Part shown: in pieces, positions 55,574 through 64,000 of the stretch
Layout: every line of letters starts with the position of its first letter
How positions within the stretch are numbered: position 1 is the first letter of the stretch
Source: Dysgonomonas sp. PF1-14
Lineage (GTDB): Bacteria > Bacteroidota > Bacteroidia > Bacteroidales > Dysgonomonadaceae
Length of the DNA: 64,000 nt
Direction: 5' to 3'
Assembly (NCBI RefSeq): GCF_029892965.1
Contig: NZ_JARXWN010000001.1
Location: 124,001 to 188,000 of the forward strand
Made by a program: the position numbers and the translations under genes
The notes under the pieces: generated by a model
What the model was told of the DNA's origin: nothing
What the model saw: only the letters and a program-made list of their open reading frames with translations
The model's database searches: none

Positions 55574-56182
55574 TTATAAAGGATATTGATAAAACCTATC
55601 TCCAGCCCAATTAACTCTATACCATATGCCAAAATATTTTGCTGCTTTTTTGTTGGCACTGGTTTCTGTCCAATATAAGCTGTGAGTTGTTCTGTTTGCT
55701 ATGAAATTGCCATTAGCGTCATATAATGTACTTTCAACTGTAGAGTTTGCAGCGCTCTTTATACTTCTCAGGCCTATTGAAAATAAATATCCCAAACCAT
55801 ATTGTTGGCTTTGTATATAGTGTCCATATTCGTGCATAAATATCGGGTCTCCGCCTATAATAGTAAACCTTCCTCCGTTCCAATCCGGCTCATAAATGCT
55901 CCTGTCATAGGAATCTTTTATATTGATATTTATATAATTACCCAAAGTGACACCATCATCTTTCTTCGATCTTTCATTGATCAGGAAGGTAGCACCATCA
56001 AAGTACCGAACTTTATCTACAGTCCATTTTATATTCCGGTAATGTGAGTATATATTACCTATGACCGTTTGGGGTAGTTCCCATGTGAAGCGGCTCAATA
56101 CCTGAACAAATTCTCCTTTGAACAGACCAAGATCAATTTTCACAGCATGGGTAAAACTCTTCCGAGTTAGTATTGCAGGCAT
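55574..56182 (-). CDS. Displaced C-type metallopeptidase-like toxin tip (C1)
   Basis: The 202 residues have the same leader as C2 (MPAILTRKSFTHAVKIDLGL), then FTWELPQTVIGNIYSHYRNI, the zinc motif MHEYGHYIQSQQYGLGYLFS, TETSANKKAAKYF and the ending WAGDRFYQYPL. It differs from C2 mostly in the middle (RSKKDDGVTLGNYININIKD) and in the segment after the zinc motif. The ATG lies inside hairpin H2. Confidence 0.73.
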   Translation of the reverse strand: MPAILTRKSFTHAVKIDLGLFKGEFVQVLSRFTWELPQTVIGNIYSHYRNIKWTVDKVRYFDGATFLINERSKKDDGVTLGNYININIKDSYDRSIYEPDWNGGRFTIIGGDPIFMHEYGHYIQSQQYGLGYLFSIGLRSIKSAANSTVESTLYDANGNFIANRTTHSLYWTETSANKKAAKYFGIWYRVNWAGDRFYQYPL

Positions 56183-56201
56183 GATAGCTATTCATGCCTG
56201 C
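56175..56201 (-). repeat. Hairpin H2 preceding tip C1
   Basis: Same sequence as 52173-52199, a perfect 10-bp stem. Confidence 0.75.
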
Positions 56202-56217
56202 TAAAAAGGCTCCCATA

Positions 56218-56625
56218 TCATTCTCCCTCTTTAGGGTCTTCATAAATAATAGTTCTGTCTATTTGCCTTAGATAGTTTTCATCTGCATCATACCTTTTAA
56301 GAATCATATAATCATCCCTAATCTTATCCCAACCATATTTTGTTATAGTATCCTGATCAAGAAAAAATATACAGACTTTACTATTCTTAATATCTTTTGT
56401 GAAAAGATATTGACTAATAGCTTTATATACAGGTTTAGTCCGATTTATACTGGGTAATAAAGTGTCCGGATAAACAGGTTCTCCTAATCCTTCCTCTCCA
56501 ATATAGACAACAACATTACGATTGCTATTGTTCTTTAGCCAAATATTATCAAAGTCAGCATCAGGACATCCAGTAAATAATATTATTAGAATAATCCCTG
56601 TCATTGAAAAAAATAGATTTTTCAT
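56218..56625 (-). CDS. Predicted immunity lipoprotein, family III copy 1
   Basis: The 135 residues begin KNLFFSMTGIILIILFTGCP; the variable patch is KPVYKAISQYLF and the end QIDRTIIYEDPKEGE is three residues shorter than its paralogues. It follows tip B1 by 22 bases. Confidence 0.77.
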   Translation of the reverse strand: MKNLFFSMTGIILIILFTGCPDADFDNIWLKNNSNRNVVVYIGEEGLGEPVYPDTLLPSINRTKPVYKAISQYLFTKDIKNSKVCIFFLDQDTITKYGWDKIRDDYMILKRYDADENYLRQIDRTIIYEDPKEGE

Positions 56626-56647
56626 ATATATAACTTTAAATTATTAC

Positions 56648-57373
56648 TTATCTAACCCAAGGTTCTTTTTCCCCTTGATTGTCTATAGGATATTTTCCAA
56701 AATCCCATCCATTACTACCTCCATGCTCCTTACCAACAAAAAAATCGTACGCTAAATTGTTAGCCCACTTTTCTGTGTAGAAACGATCTTTATCACCACC
56801 AATCCATCCTAGTCTGTTTATCAAGCTAGGAATTCCCACTGCCGACAGATAGAAGAAGCCGATCCTCTGACTTTGTAAGAAGTGCCCGTATTCGTGCATC
56901 ATCATATTATCCGCTATTGGAGTAAATTTATTGTCATTCCATTTAGGTTCAAACCTCTCTTTTGTATATTCATAATCGATATCCATATTTATATAATTGC
57001 CCAGAGTTATTCCTCTATGTTTACTGGAATTATCATGAATAATAAAGGTAGCTCCTCTGTAATATTTTATCTGATCTACATAGCCGGCAACATTACGGGC
57101 AGAAGACCACGCATTGCCGATCAACGATTGAGGGAGCTCCCATGTCCATCTGGAAAAAGCCTGGAAGGGATTATCAAAAACAAACATACCGGCATCGATT
57201 TTCATTCCGTTCCAAACAGGCTTCCATGTTGCCTGAAGGACATCCCTGCTGAAACTACCGCCGCCAAAAGCCCATTTACCCAGTCCTGTAATGAGATTTA
57301 AGCTGTTCCAAACAGGTAATGCTTTTCCATTCAAGTCAATGAAATAGGGTAAATAACTGAGGGGCTTTAACAC
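56648..57373 (-). CDS. Displaced B-type metallopeptidase-like toxin tip (B1)
   Basis: A 241-codon frame shares the pretoxin stretch and zinc motif (MMHEYGHFLQSQRIGFFYLS) with B2 and B3. It differs before the motif (HRGITLGNYINMDIDYEYTK, ERFEPKWNDNKF) and in its tail (GKEHGGSNGWDFGKYPIDNQ). The apparent start is a GTG in hairpin H1. Followed by family III copy 1. Confidence 0.72.
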   Translation of the reverse strand: MLKPLSYLPYFIDLNGKALPVWNSLNLITGLGKWAFGGGSFSRDVLQATWKPVWNGMKIDAGMFVFDNPFQAFSRWTWELPQSLIGNAWSSARNVAGYVDQIKYYRGATFIIHDNSSKHRGITLGNYINMDIDYEYTKERFEPKWNDNKFTPIADNMMMHEYGHFLQSQRIGFFYLSAVGIPSLINRLGWIGGDKDRFYTEKWANNLAYDFFVGKEHGGSNGWDFGKYPIDNQGEKEPWVR

Positions 57374-57380
57374 CCCTCAG
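57357..57380 (-). repeat. Hairpin H1 preceding tip B1
   Basis: A perfect 8-bp stem CTGAGGGG/CCCCTCAG, as at 53365-53388. Confidence 0.7.
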
Positions 57381-57388
57381 TATCAATT

Positions 57389-57808
57389 TTACGGATACGT
57401 CAACGTCCAATCACTGTTTTGCAAATCGTCTATTGTCAGATCTATTTTTTTTAAATACATACGGTATTTAATTATAGTATCTCTCGGATATGAATCTATT
57501 ACCTCTTTATCATAAAAATAGACCATCATTATGCCATCCTTATTTTGATAATTAATTGTTGTTTCTAAACAATCTATATATTCAAACCTAACTTTCTTTG
57601 TCGAATTGGCTTCAATATCTCTATCAATAATTGCGTATCCCAGATTGCTTATTGAATCAGGATAATCAGCTGAAGCATATATAGAGATATCTTTATCCCA
57701 ATTATTCACTATAGTAACCCGAAGATGGCAATCTTCCGAATCATCTCCATTACAGTTCGCAGCCAATAGAAAAGGGAGGATCAATAAAATAAATATATAT
57801 TTTTTCAT
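57389..57808 (-). CDS. Predicted immunity lipoprotein, family II copy 1
   Basis: The 139 residues have the family II scaffold with signal FILLILPFLLAANCNGDD; the YPDS block is identical to copy 3 (ASADYPDSISNLGYAI). It lies between family I copy 1 and tip B1 with hairpin H3 before it. Confidence 0.76.
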   Translation of the reverse strand: MKKYIFILLILPFLLAANCNGDDSEDCHLRVTIVNNWDKDISIYASADYPDSISNLGYAIIDRDIEANSTKKVRFEYIDCLETTINYQNKDGIMMVYFYDKEVIDSYPRDTIIKYRMYLKKIDLTIDDLQNSDWTLTYP

Positions 57809-57823
57809 AATTTTATAACAATA

Positions 57824-57855
57824 AGTAGGGATATGCTTGTTTAGCTATCCCTACT
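57824..57855 (-). repeat. Hairpin H3 between families I and II, copy 1
   Basis: The same 10-bp stem and loop as at 48773-48804. Confidence 0.7.
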
Positions 57856-57866
57856 CTATTATCCAT

Positions 57867-58298
57867 TTATGGATAGGTTATAGTCCAGTTCATTCGTTGA
57901 AAATCCTCAAACCCCATATCGTACTTTTTGAGCCACATACGATTTTTCCGAATTTCATCAAAAGTATATTCCTTAAAAATGTCTTCGTCAAAAAGGAAAA
58001 TCATAATAACTCCATGTTTGTTTATGAGGCCTGACTCAAATTCGTACTCATAACACCCATTTGTTTTAAAATCCTTTTTCTCTCCAGCAGGTGTAATACC
58101 ACTAGTTCCACCTATTCCATCTAACAAAGTAGAATCAGGATAGCTAACAGATACTGTAAGCCGTATTGTCCTGTCGGAGTTATTGATAAAGGTATACCTC
58201 CTGTGACAGTTTTCTGATTCATCAGCCGAGTTACAACTACCTGATATTAGAAACGGAAAAAGAATTAAAATGAATATTATTTTTATAACAGTTTTCAT
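57867..58298 (-). CDS. Predicted immunity lipoprotein, family I copy 1 (partner of the Rhs-borne tip)
   Basis: The 143 residues start MKTVIKIIFILILFPFLISG (ATG at 58298; an upstream Met at 58325 lies inside the Rhs gene). The scaffold ends GFEDFQRMNWTITYP. The variable block is SYPDSTLLDGIGGTSGITPA plus GEKKDFKTNGCYE. It begins 4 bases after the Rhs stop, the normal place for the immunity gene of a polymorphic toxin. The lipoprotein signal suggests it protects from the periplasm or outer membrane. Confidence 0.82.
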   Translation of the reverse strand: MKTVIKIIFILILFPFLISGSCNSADESENCHRRYTFINNSDRTIRLTVSVSYPDSTLLDGIGGTSGITPAGEKKDFKTNGCYEYEFESGLINKHGVIMIFLFDEDIFKEYTFDEIRKNRMWLKKYDMGFEDFQRMNWTITYP

Positions 58299-58302
58299 TT
58301 TG

Positions 58303-61300
58303 TTATTTTTTAAATTTCTTTTCATACTGATTATTATATATAAATCCTGTCGGCCAGAAGACAGGGACCCACGAAGCTAAGTCAAGAAGATTAAAGCTGA
58401 TTCTAGCATTTTTTATGGCGGTTTTATTGACATCACTATAGAAATCATATTTGGTGTCATAACCTTTTATTGGATTTTCGTTAAATAACCAATACTTGGA
58501 AGCGAAATATTCATCTTCATTCTGCGTGAAATATTCCAAAGCCCTTGCATTCGCATCCTGTTCAAAAGCACGGTCTTTATGTTTACCATCTTTTTTCCCT
58601 GCACTTATTGCACTTGGAATTCCAAATTTAGGCATAAAAGTCCATCCGTATGCCTGACTTTGCAGGTAATGTCCATACTCATGTTGAAACAGTTCATTTG
58701 TTGGATCTGCTTTTATTCCTCTCTCTCCGATAATATAACTTCCCATTGTGACTCCTCTTCCGCCACCAAACAATGGTATTGCCCCGTTTCTTGAATAGGA
58801 CTCTATAACAGTCGCACCACCATAATAGCTTACATGTTTGACGCCACCATAAGTGTTATGGAGGGCTGAAACTGTATAGCCAATCAACGACTGAGGAAGT
58901 TCCCATGTCCATCGGGATAATGTTTGTAGTGGGTTTCCTACAAACATACCGGCATCGATTTTCATTCCGTTCCAAACAGGCTTCCATGTTGCCTGAAGGA
59001 CATCCCTACTGAAACTACCGCCGCCAAAAGCCCATTTACCCAGTCCTGTAATGAGGTTAAATCCTCCTTTAAACAAACCTCCTATGAAACCAAATATCTC
59101 CCCACTCTCATCGGTATATCTCAACGGATTGTTCAAACAATACGAGTACCGATTATAATTCTGGCTCTGGTTCGGGTCTTGAACATATGGGTCGGGCGAC
59201 AGGAAGCGTCCCAGTGCCGGATCGTACAGGCGTGCATTCATATTTATCAGGCCGAATACGGTCAGATGCTCATGTCCCGTATATCCCCTTCCCAAAAACA
59301 GTGCAGGTTCACTGCCAACGGCATAAAGAGCCTGATTGGCCGGGTTGCGCAGCCTGCCCCAGGCATCGTAGCTCAGTTCCTGCTTCAGCACACCTGCCGA
59401 AGTGAATACATGGGTGATACTGCCCAGATAGTCGCGCCCTATAAAGTAGAGCGTCCATGCACCGGTTCCTTCTTTTACATAGACGGCCGCTGCCGAATAT
59501 GCGTTACCGCCAAGATATAATCTTTCCTTGTTTCCTGCAATACCTGCATCGCTTTCGTACACATCGCCGATGTAATAGCGGGTCAGGTTGTCTGCACCGT
59601 TATTTTTAAGGTTCATCTTCACCCGGCTGCCATCGCCGTTGTAGGTAAATGTGGCTACATATCCGTTTTCGGTAATCGTCGCCGGCCGTTGCTGTGCATT
59701 GTAGGTTACAAGCTGTGCCCTCAGTGGTATCTCCGTACCATAAGGCGTTACTCCTGTCAGCATATATGGTTTCGAAGTATTGCCGTATTCAAATGTGCCC
59801 ACTCCCGAAATAGCTGTAATATTCCCCTTGGTATCATATGTGGCTGTTTTTCCGGCAAAGGCTGTCAGGCGGTTCAGGTTGTCGTAGGCGAAGTTTTCCT
59901 GAAAGTTTCGTGTATTATCTTTCCGCCATGTAAGGTTTCCGGTTCTGGCATTTATATTATATCCGAAATTCATCAGTACGGTGCCGTCTTTCTTTATGGT
60001 TCTTGCTGTCGGCATTCCGTATGCGTTATAGGTATATGTGCGCACAAGGCTTCCGGTAGCACCTTCGGTGGCATATCCGAAATCATTTTCGGCAGTGAGT
60101 TTCCATATCGAAGTGGTATTGTTCAGCTTTATTTCGGTATTTGTACCATTCATATAGGTATAGTTTTCGGTAACTATACTGCCTGTGTTTGCTGAATAGG
60201 CTGTTGATGCAATGCGACCGCCGGAGTAAGTATAGGTTTTTTGCAGCCATTTGCCGTCTACTGCGGTTTCTTTCACTGCCGACAGGCGCAACAGGGCATC
60301 GTAAGTATATACCTTTGACGTGCCGTTAGAGCTTGTTTCTGAGGCCGGTAGATTGTCTGCATTATATACGTAGGTAATCGTTTGCCCGGCTATTTCTTTT
60401 TTAGTTAGCCTGTTGTAAGCATCATAGGTAAGCTTGGTTGTATTACCTCTGGCATCAGTTTCCTGGCTTATCTTTCCATTGGCGTTATAGGTATATGTTT
60501 TTGTGCCGCTGCTCGGGTCTATGAGCTTTGTCTGCCTGCCATAGGTGTCGTATTCCATAGTAGTAGTGACATTTCCGGGTGCAACGATCGAGGAGGGCTT
60601 ACCATCGGGTCTGAGGTTGTACTTTATCGTACCGGCAGTATCTGTTATAGAGATGATATCCCCGATTGAATTATAAGCGACTGTCTTTGATACATCATCA
60701 ATTACGCTGGTCACGTTATTGCTTGCATAAGAACATGTGTCTGCCTTCCCTGAAGCATAGTTCAGGACTGTAAGCCTGTCGTACGAGTCATAGGTATATG
60801 TATTCCACTGCGTAGGAGAAGTGCCTTTGAATGGCATTGAAACTTTTTGTATACGCCCTTTGTTATCATAAACCTTATCTGTATAGATATATTTCCCGTC
60901 GAAGCGTATTTTACCTGTCCGGACCTCTCTGCCTAATCTGTCATAGAAAGTCTGAGATGTAGGACTTCCGGTTTTGGTTGCAGTACTAGAGAATAGTGCG
61001 CTAGTAGGGGTTGTTGCCCACGCAAAAATATTTGACTCTACGACTGCATCCGGATAGGTTGTCTTAATATTTTGTCCCCAACTGTTATACTCATACTTCG
61101 TTTCATGCCCTTTATGGTTCTTCTGTGAGCTCAATAGACCTTTTGCATTATAGGCATAAGTCTTTGTTAATCCCACTGAATTGGTCATCGATACCTTTCG
61201 TCCGAAAGAATCGTATGTGAAATGGGTAGCAAGTAAAGAGCCTGTAAATTCCTGTATGCTTTCTTTTGTTGGCAATCCCGATGTGTATGTGTAAGTTATT

Positions 61301-64000
61301 GCCAAAGTCTGATTGCCATTCGCAAATTTCGCAATAACAATAGGAAGCCGGGTCTGGCTATCGAAAACCGGAATATACATTCTGTCCGTCCATGTCTGTC
61401 CATTTCTTTCCTGTGTGACTACCTGATTATAAAGCTCTCCTATCTTGTAGAGCGTCCCGGTATAGTTATTGTATGAGTTTACAGTGGTTTTTTTTATACC
61501 GGTCTCATAGGTTGTTACTTCCTGTGTAATGTTTCCATACGAATCATAGGTATAGCCTGATGAAATGGAGATGTTCTTAAGTTTATCTTTTTCTACTTTG
61601 TTCGACAAGTTTATTGTGGCTATCTTATTGGTAGCTACAGAAACGTTATAGGTCAGGTTTGCCTGTGTTGTCGGGCCATCAATTGAGGTTAACACACCAA
61701 AGCGTTGCGGGTCGAAGGTCTGTACAGTGGAAGTATTTTTAATCCCATCGGAGGCTGTTATTTTTTGAAACCCTCTGAATCCAAGCCCTTGCTTGTGATA
61801 TACAGCATCATTATAATAATAATATGTGGATGAAATTTGGTGGTCATTACTATAAACAGATGTGCTATTGACAAGATTTATATCCATAAATAGCTTTGTA
61901 TATGGGAGAGTGGGTGTATAGGACGTTTGCCGATACATGCTGCTATTCATCATATTTGCATAATTCGTTTTTTGTACAACACCGAAACTATTTACCATTC
62001 CTGTGAGCATTCTTTCTTGGGCATCGTTCTTCGTGTAAGAAATACCTACTACATGCGCATCAGTAATACTTAGTAACTGGCTAGTACGCGAGGAATAAAA
62101 ACCATAGCCATCACTTACACTCCCTGTTATAAAATGAGAATTGCTTTCCAATGTTAATTTGGCTTGTTCGGCTGCCAGATTGAATGCTCCGTTTTTATTC
62201 AGGTAAACGGATGCAGATGTTCCGGATTTCACTAAAATATCCGGAAGTTTATCACCGTTAATATCATGCAGGATAAATTTATAATTCCATTCGGATTCTA
62301 TAGGTTGAAAAGCAAATGTAGAAGGACTGAAACCTGTTCCGGTACCCGATAGAATAGTCCATGTCCTATAAGTAGAATTGTATGTCTTCTCATATGTAAA
62401 CATAGGATTCCGGCATGCACCCTCAATAGGGAATAAGATTAAGTTATCATCCATATCTGTAGCTAATGGCTGTAAAATACTACCACCGCCGCCTCTACAG
62501 CCATCACACATTCCACATGGAGTTTCTATTGATGATGTAGTATAGTCATTTTCTCTAGGGCTAACCAGAAAATCAATAATTCCGTCCCCGTTAATATCGC
62601 CAACAAACAGTTGCTTCTTCATCCTCGATGAAAAAGCATAGTTAGTTAATGCACTTGAATAAGCTATCTGTTGGAACGTATTGTTTATATACGAGTAGAT
62701 GTATATTCCGGCAGCATTGATAAGGCAGATATCCGTTTTACCATCCCCGTCATAATCAACGGCAAAAAGAACGTCTTTGAAATAATCATATTTAAAAGGT
62801 GTATTGTTATATACCATTGATTTATTTGCCAGATCGATAATATTAGTTCTCGAGCTTGGACGGGTAACATTTTTGGGAAGGACATAGCTGGATACAGCAA
62901 CCAGATCACTTTTGCCGATGCCCCTGAAATCGCCGGTAAGGAATGTGCGAGGCACAGGGCTCCTTCTACTACCTTGTGCAAATGCTCCTTCTATTAAAAA
63001 GTAGAAATTTGAGGCATTCATATTTTTGTCGTAAGTGGTAAGGTCGACTCTGCCCATATCACTTTGGAACCAGTAATTTACACGAACTAATTCATCATCC
63101 CCATCCCCATTGTAATCAACAGCAAAAAAATCGGTAAAGCCTTTACCTGTCAGAACAGAATCGGGGATACAGTCTCCAATCCTTAAATCTCTGTAGATGA
63201 ATATTTTTTGAGTTTCGGAATAATTACTTCCATATAAACAGTTTCCACTATTATCTTGACCGATAATAGTGTATGGTTCAAACTTAGGATAACCTATTAG
63301 TCCATCATTCTTTTTTTGATTATTAAATTTTCCTTTCTTTATAATTAAATCAGGAGCTTTTGAATTTGGAAAATATCTTTTTAGAAAAAAATCACTCTTA
63401 ACATAGCTTGCAGTATAATTGTCCCCCCCATAATAGAATGTCAACGGATTTAGTTCTTTAGCATCCGCTTTTAAACTTAGTTTGGATAGGAAATTATATA
63501 CATTTAACTCATGTGTAAGACCATAAGTATACAACAGGGTTGATGTCTGATAATATGAATCTATCTGTGACAGTAATTTATCTTCTTTATGGAGTATACC
63601 TGCAATGTAAGAATTATTTACATCTGTCCGGGTCTTATATGTGAATTTCACAGTACCATTTACGGCTGCTGTACTCCCATATTTAATTTCTGAGATGTAG
63701 TAGACATTATTTGACAAGGAGTAGGTGTAATTTATGTAATTTCCGATCAAATCCGTCTTTTTAGTTATCGGATAGCTTGTTTTTGAAGTCGTGTTTGTCT
63801 CGTATCCAAAAACGGCTTTTGTTCCGTCCGGATAAAGAACATCAAAATAATACTTTCCGGATGGTGCATAAAATATTACTTTAATATTCCCTTGTTCACT
63901 TTGATAATTTATCTGTGATGTTGTTTCAGATAACTTGATCAGGCGCATACCATCAAGGGTAAGAGCAGAGTTTTTATCATTTGTCGCCGCCTTTGAATTT
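58303..64000 (-). CDS. Rhs/YD-repeat polymorphic toxin with FG-GAP repeats and HEYGH metallopeptidase-like tip (5' end outside window)
   Basis: The frame is open to the window edge; the Met at 63948 is probably internal. From the N-terminal side come a SpvB/TcB-like region with four FG-GAP/VCBS calcium-type repeats (VDYNGDGDDEL at ~63110, VDYDGDGKTDI at ~62750, GDINGDGIIDF at ~62590, HDINGDKLPDI at ~62255), many YD repeats (for example TYDSYGNITQEVTTYETG, YNADNLPASETSSNGTSKVY), and the Rhs core at ~59090-59260 (NARLYDPALGRFLSPDP, NRYSYCLNNPLRYTDESGE). The variable C-terminus starts with NLITGLGKWAFGGGSF and has HEYGHYLQSQ (codons 58669-58683) and FEQDANARALEYF. Rhs proteins encapsulate the tip and release it. 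A Cys/Gly-rich insert, CGMCDGCRGGGGS, lies at ~62480-62520. Confidence 0.9.
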   Translation of the reverse strand, partial: NSKAATNDKNSALTLDGMRLIKLSETTSQINYQSEQGNIKVIFYAPSGKYYFDVLYPDGTKAVFGYETNTTSKTSYPITKKTDLIGNYINYTYSLSNNVYYISEIKYGSTAAVNGTVKFTYKTRTDVNNSYIAGILHKEDKLLSQIDSYYQTSTLLYTYGLTHELNVYNFLSKLSLKADAKELNPLTFYYGGDNYTASYVKSDFFLKRYFPNSKAPDLIIKKGKFNNQKKNDGLIGYPKFEPYTIIGQDNSGNCLYGSNYSETQKIFIYRDLRIGDCIPDSVLTGKGFTDFFAVDYNGDGDDELVRVNYWFQSDMGRVDLTTYDKNMNASNFYFLIEGAFAQGSRRSPVPRTFLTGDFRGIGKSDLVAVSSYVLPKNVTRPSSRTNIIDLANKSMVYNNTPFKYDYFKDVLFAVDYDGDGKTDICLINAAGIYIYSYINNTFQQIAYSSALTNYAFSSRMKKQLFVGDINGDGIIDFLVSPRENDYTTSSIETPCGMCDGCRGGGGSILQPLATDMDDNLILFPIEGACRNPMFTYEKTYNSTYRTWTILSGTGTGFSPSTFAFQPIESEWNYKFILHDINGDKLPDILVKSGTSASVYLNKNGAFNLAAEQAKLTLESNSHFITGSVSDGYGFYSSRTSQLLSITDAHVVGISYTKNDAQERMLTGMVNSFGVVQKTNYANMMNSSMYRQTSYTPTLPYTKLFMDINLVNSTSVYSNDHQISSTYYYYNDAVYHKQGLGFRGFQKITASDGIKNTSTVQTFDPQRFGVLTSIDGPTTQANLTYNVSVATNKIATINLSNKVEKDKLKNISISSGYTYDSYGNITQEVTTYETGIKKTTVNSYNNYTGTLYKIGELYNQVVTQERNGQTWTDRMYIPVFDSQTRLPIVIAKFANGNQTLAITYTYTSGLPTKESIQEFTGSLLATHFTYDSFGRKVSMTNSVGLTKTYAYNAKGLLSSQKNHKGHETKYEYNSWGQNIKTTYPDAVVESNIFAWATTPTSALFSSTATKTGSPTSQTFYDRLGREVRTGKIRFDGKYIYTDKVYDNKGRIQKVSMPFKGTSPTQWNTYTYDSYDRLTVLNYASGKADTCSYASNNVTSVIDDVSKTVAYNSIGDIISITDTAGTIKYNLRPDGKPSSIVAPGNVTTTMEYDTYGRQTKLIDPSSGTKTYTYNANGKISQETDARGNTTKLTYDAYNRLTKKEIAGQTITYVYNADNLPASETSSNGTSKVYTYDALLRLSAVKETAVDGKWLQKTYTYSGGRIASTAYSANTGSIVTENYTYMNGTNTEIKLNNTTSIWKLTAENDFGYATEGATGSLVRTYTYNAYGMPTARTIKKDGTVLMNFGYNINARTGNLTWRKDNTRNFQENFAYDNLNRLTAFAGKTATYDTKGNITAISGVGTFEYGNTSKPYMLTGVTPYGTEIPLRAQLVTYNAQQRPATITENGYVATFTYNGDGSRVKMNLKNNGADNLTRYYIGDVYESDAGIAGNKERLYLGGNAYSAAAVYVKEGTGAWTLYFIGRDYLGSITHVFTSAGVLKQELSYDAWGRLRNPANQALYAVGSEPALFLGRGYTGHEHLTVFGLINMNARLYDPALGRFLSPDPYVQDPNQSQNYNRYSYCLNNPLRYTDESGEIFGFIGGLFKGGFNLITGLGKWAFGGGSFSRDVLQATWKPVWNGMKIDAGMFVGNPLQTLSRWTWELPQSLIGYTVSALHNTYGGVKHVSYYGGATVIESYSRNGAIPLFGGGRGVTMGSYIIGERGIKADPTNELFQHEYGHYLQSQAYGWTFMPKFGIPSAISAGKKDGKHKDRAFEQDANARALEYFTQNEDEYFASKYWLFNENPIKGYDTKYDFYSDVNKTAIKNARISFNLLDLASWVPVFWPTGFIYNNQYEKKFKK

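Noticed and set aside
48339-58298. The regularly repeated hairpins H1-H3 as a CRISPR or integron attC array
   Set aside because: Units are hundreds of bases apart with protein genes between, there is no cas or integrase gene, and the hairpins lack the attC core sites; a toxin-immunity array explains the spacing.

Overview
The window looks like a chromosomal segment from a member of the Bacteroidota, most likely a Bacteroidales relative such as Dysgonomonas (genus is inference). Reasons: several -7 boxes of the Bacteroidota form TAnnTTTG, a SusC-type outer-membrane barrel, a DUF3244 protein, TPR/HTH membrane regulators, lipoproteins with a Bacteroidota-like lipobox, a tricorn-type peptidase, and a CbpA/CbpM pair beside a DUF5063/exonuclease pair. 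LAYOUT, 1-20 kb: the 3' end of an Ig/SprB-repeat surface protein; a tricorn protease homologue; a small ADP-ribose/RNA-repair operon (kptA with a one-base frameshift, an ADP-ribosylglycohydrolase, a macro-domain hydrolase) behind two palindromic operator-like sites; a striking pair in which a SusC-like barrel without a plug domain is followed after 4 bases by an alpha-2-macroglobulin homologue that carries a SusC-type plug in its middle; a TPR regulator, a DUF3244 protein and a stand-alone T9SS-sorting-domain-like miniprotein; then rnz, queE and queD. 20-31 kb: the DUF5063/exonuclease/cbpA/cbpM/LMW-phosphatase operon on the plus strand; a lipoprotein, a 2-hydroxyacid dehydrogenase, a HAD phosphatase and tatA on the minus strand; a lipoprotein and a Wzx-like flippase; a palindromic REP/MITE-like element; a hemerythrin with a LuxR-type regulator; tsaE and yhcC. 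31-48 kb: a large AsmA-like protein, coaBC (whose promoter and leader are an 84-bp inverted copy of the tsaE promoter and leader), tRNA-Gln, tyrS, a cobalamin riboswitch, a two-gene lipoprotein/MACPF island, pnp, an rRNA/tRNA methyltransferase, a DUF5715 lipoprotein, truA and nhaA. 48-64 kb: a large Rhs/YD-repeat polymorphic toxin on the minus strand (its 5' end lies beyond the window) followed by an array about 10 kb long. The array alternates displaced C-terminal toxin tips, all variants of one HEYGH metallopeptidase-like domain in three subtypes A, B and C, with twelve small lipoproteins in five related families (I-V) that are the best candidates for immunity proteins. Subtype A is always followed by family I then II, B by III, and C by IV (or V in one case). 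Tips are present three times each, two of them reduced to C-terminal stubs next to intact lipoproteins. The lipoproteins differ between copies mostly in one short central patch. HOW IT FITS TOGETHER: the Rhs array looks like a tip-exchange reservoir for contact-dependent antagonism, with immunity placed at the membrane as lipoproteins. The MACPF lipoprotein may be a second antagonism or defence factor. The A2M/SusC pair may be an outer-membrane protease trap or import device. The rest is mostly housekeeping: tRNA and RNA processing, queuosine, coenzyme A, chaperones and ion transport. All calls come from reading the sequence by eye; no database search was run.
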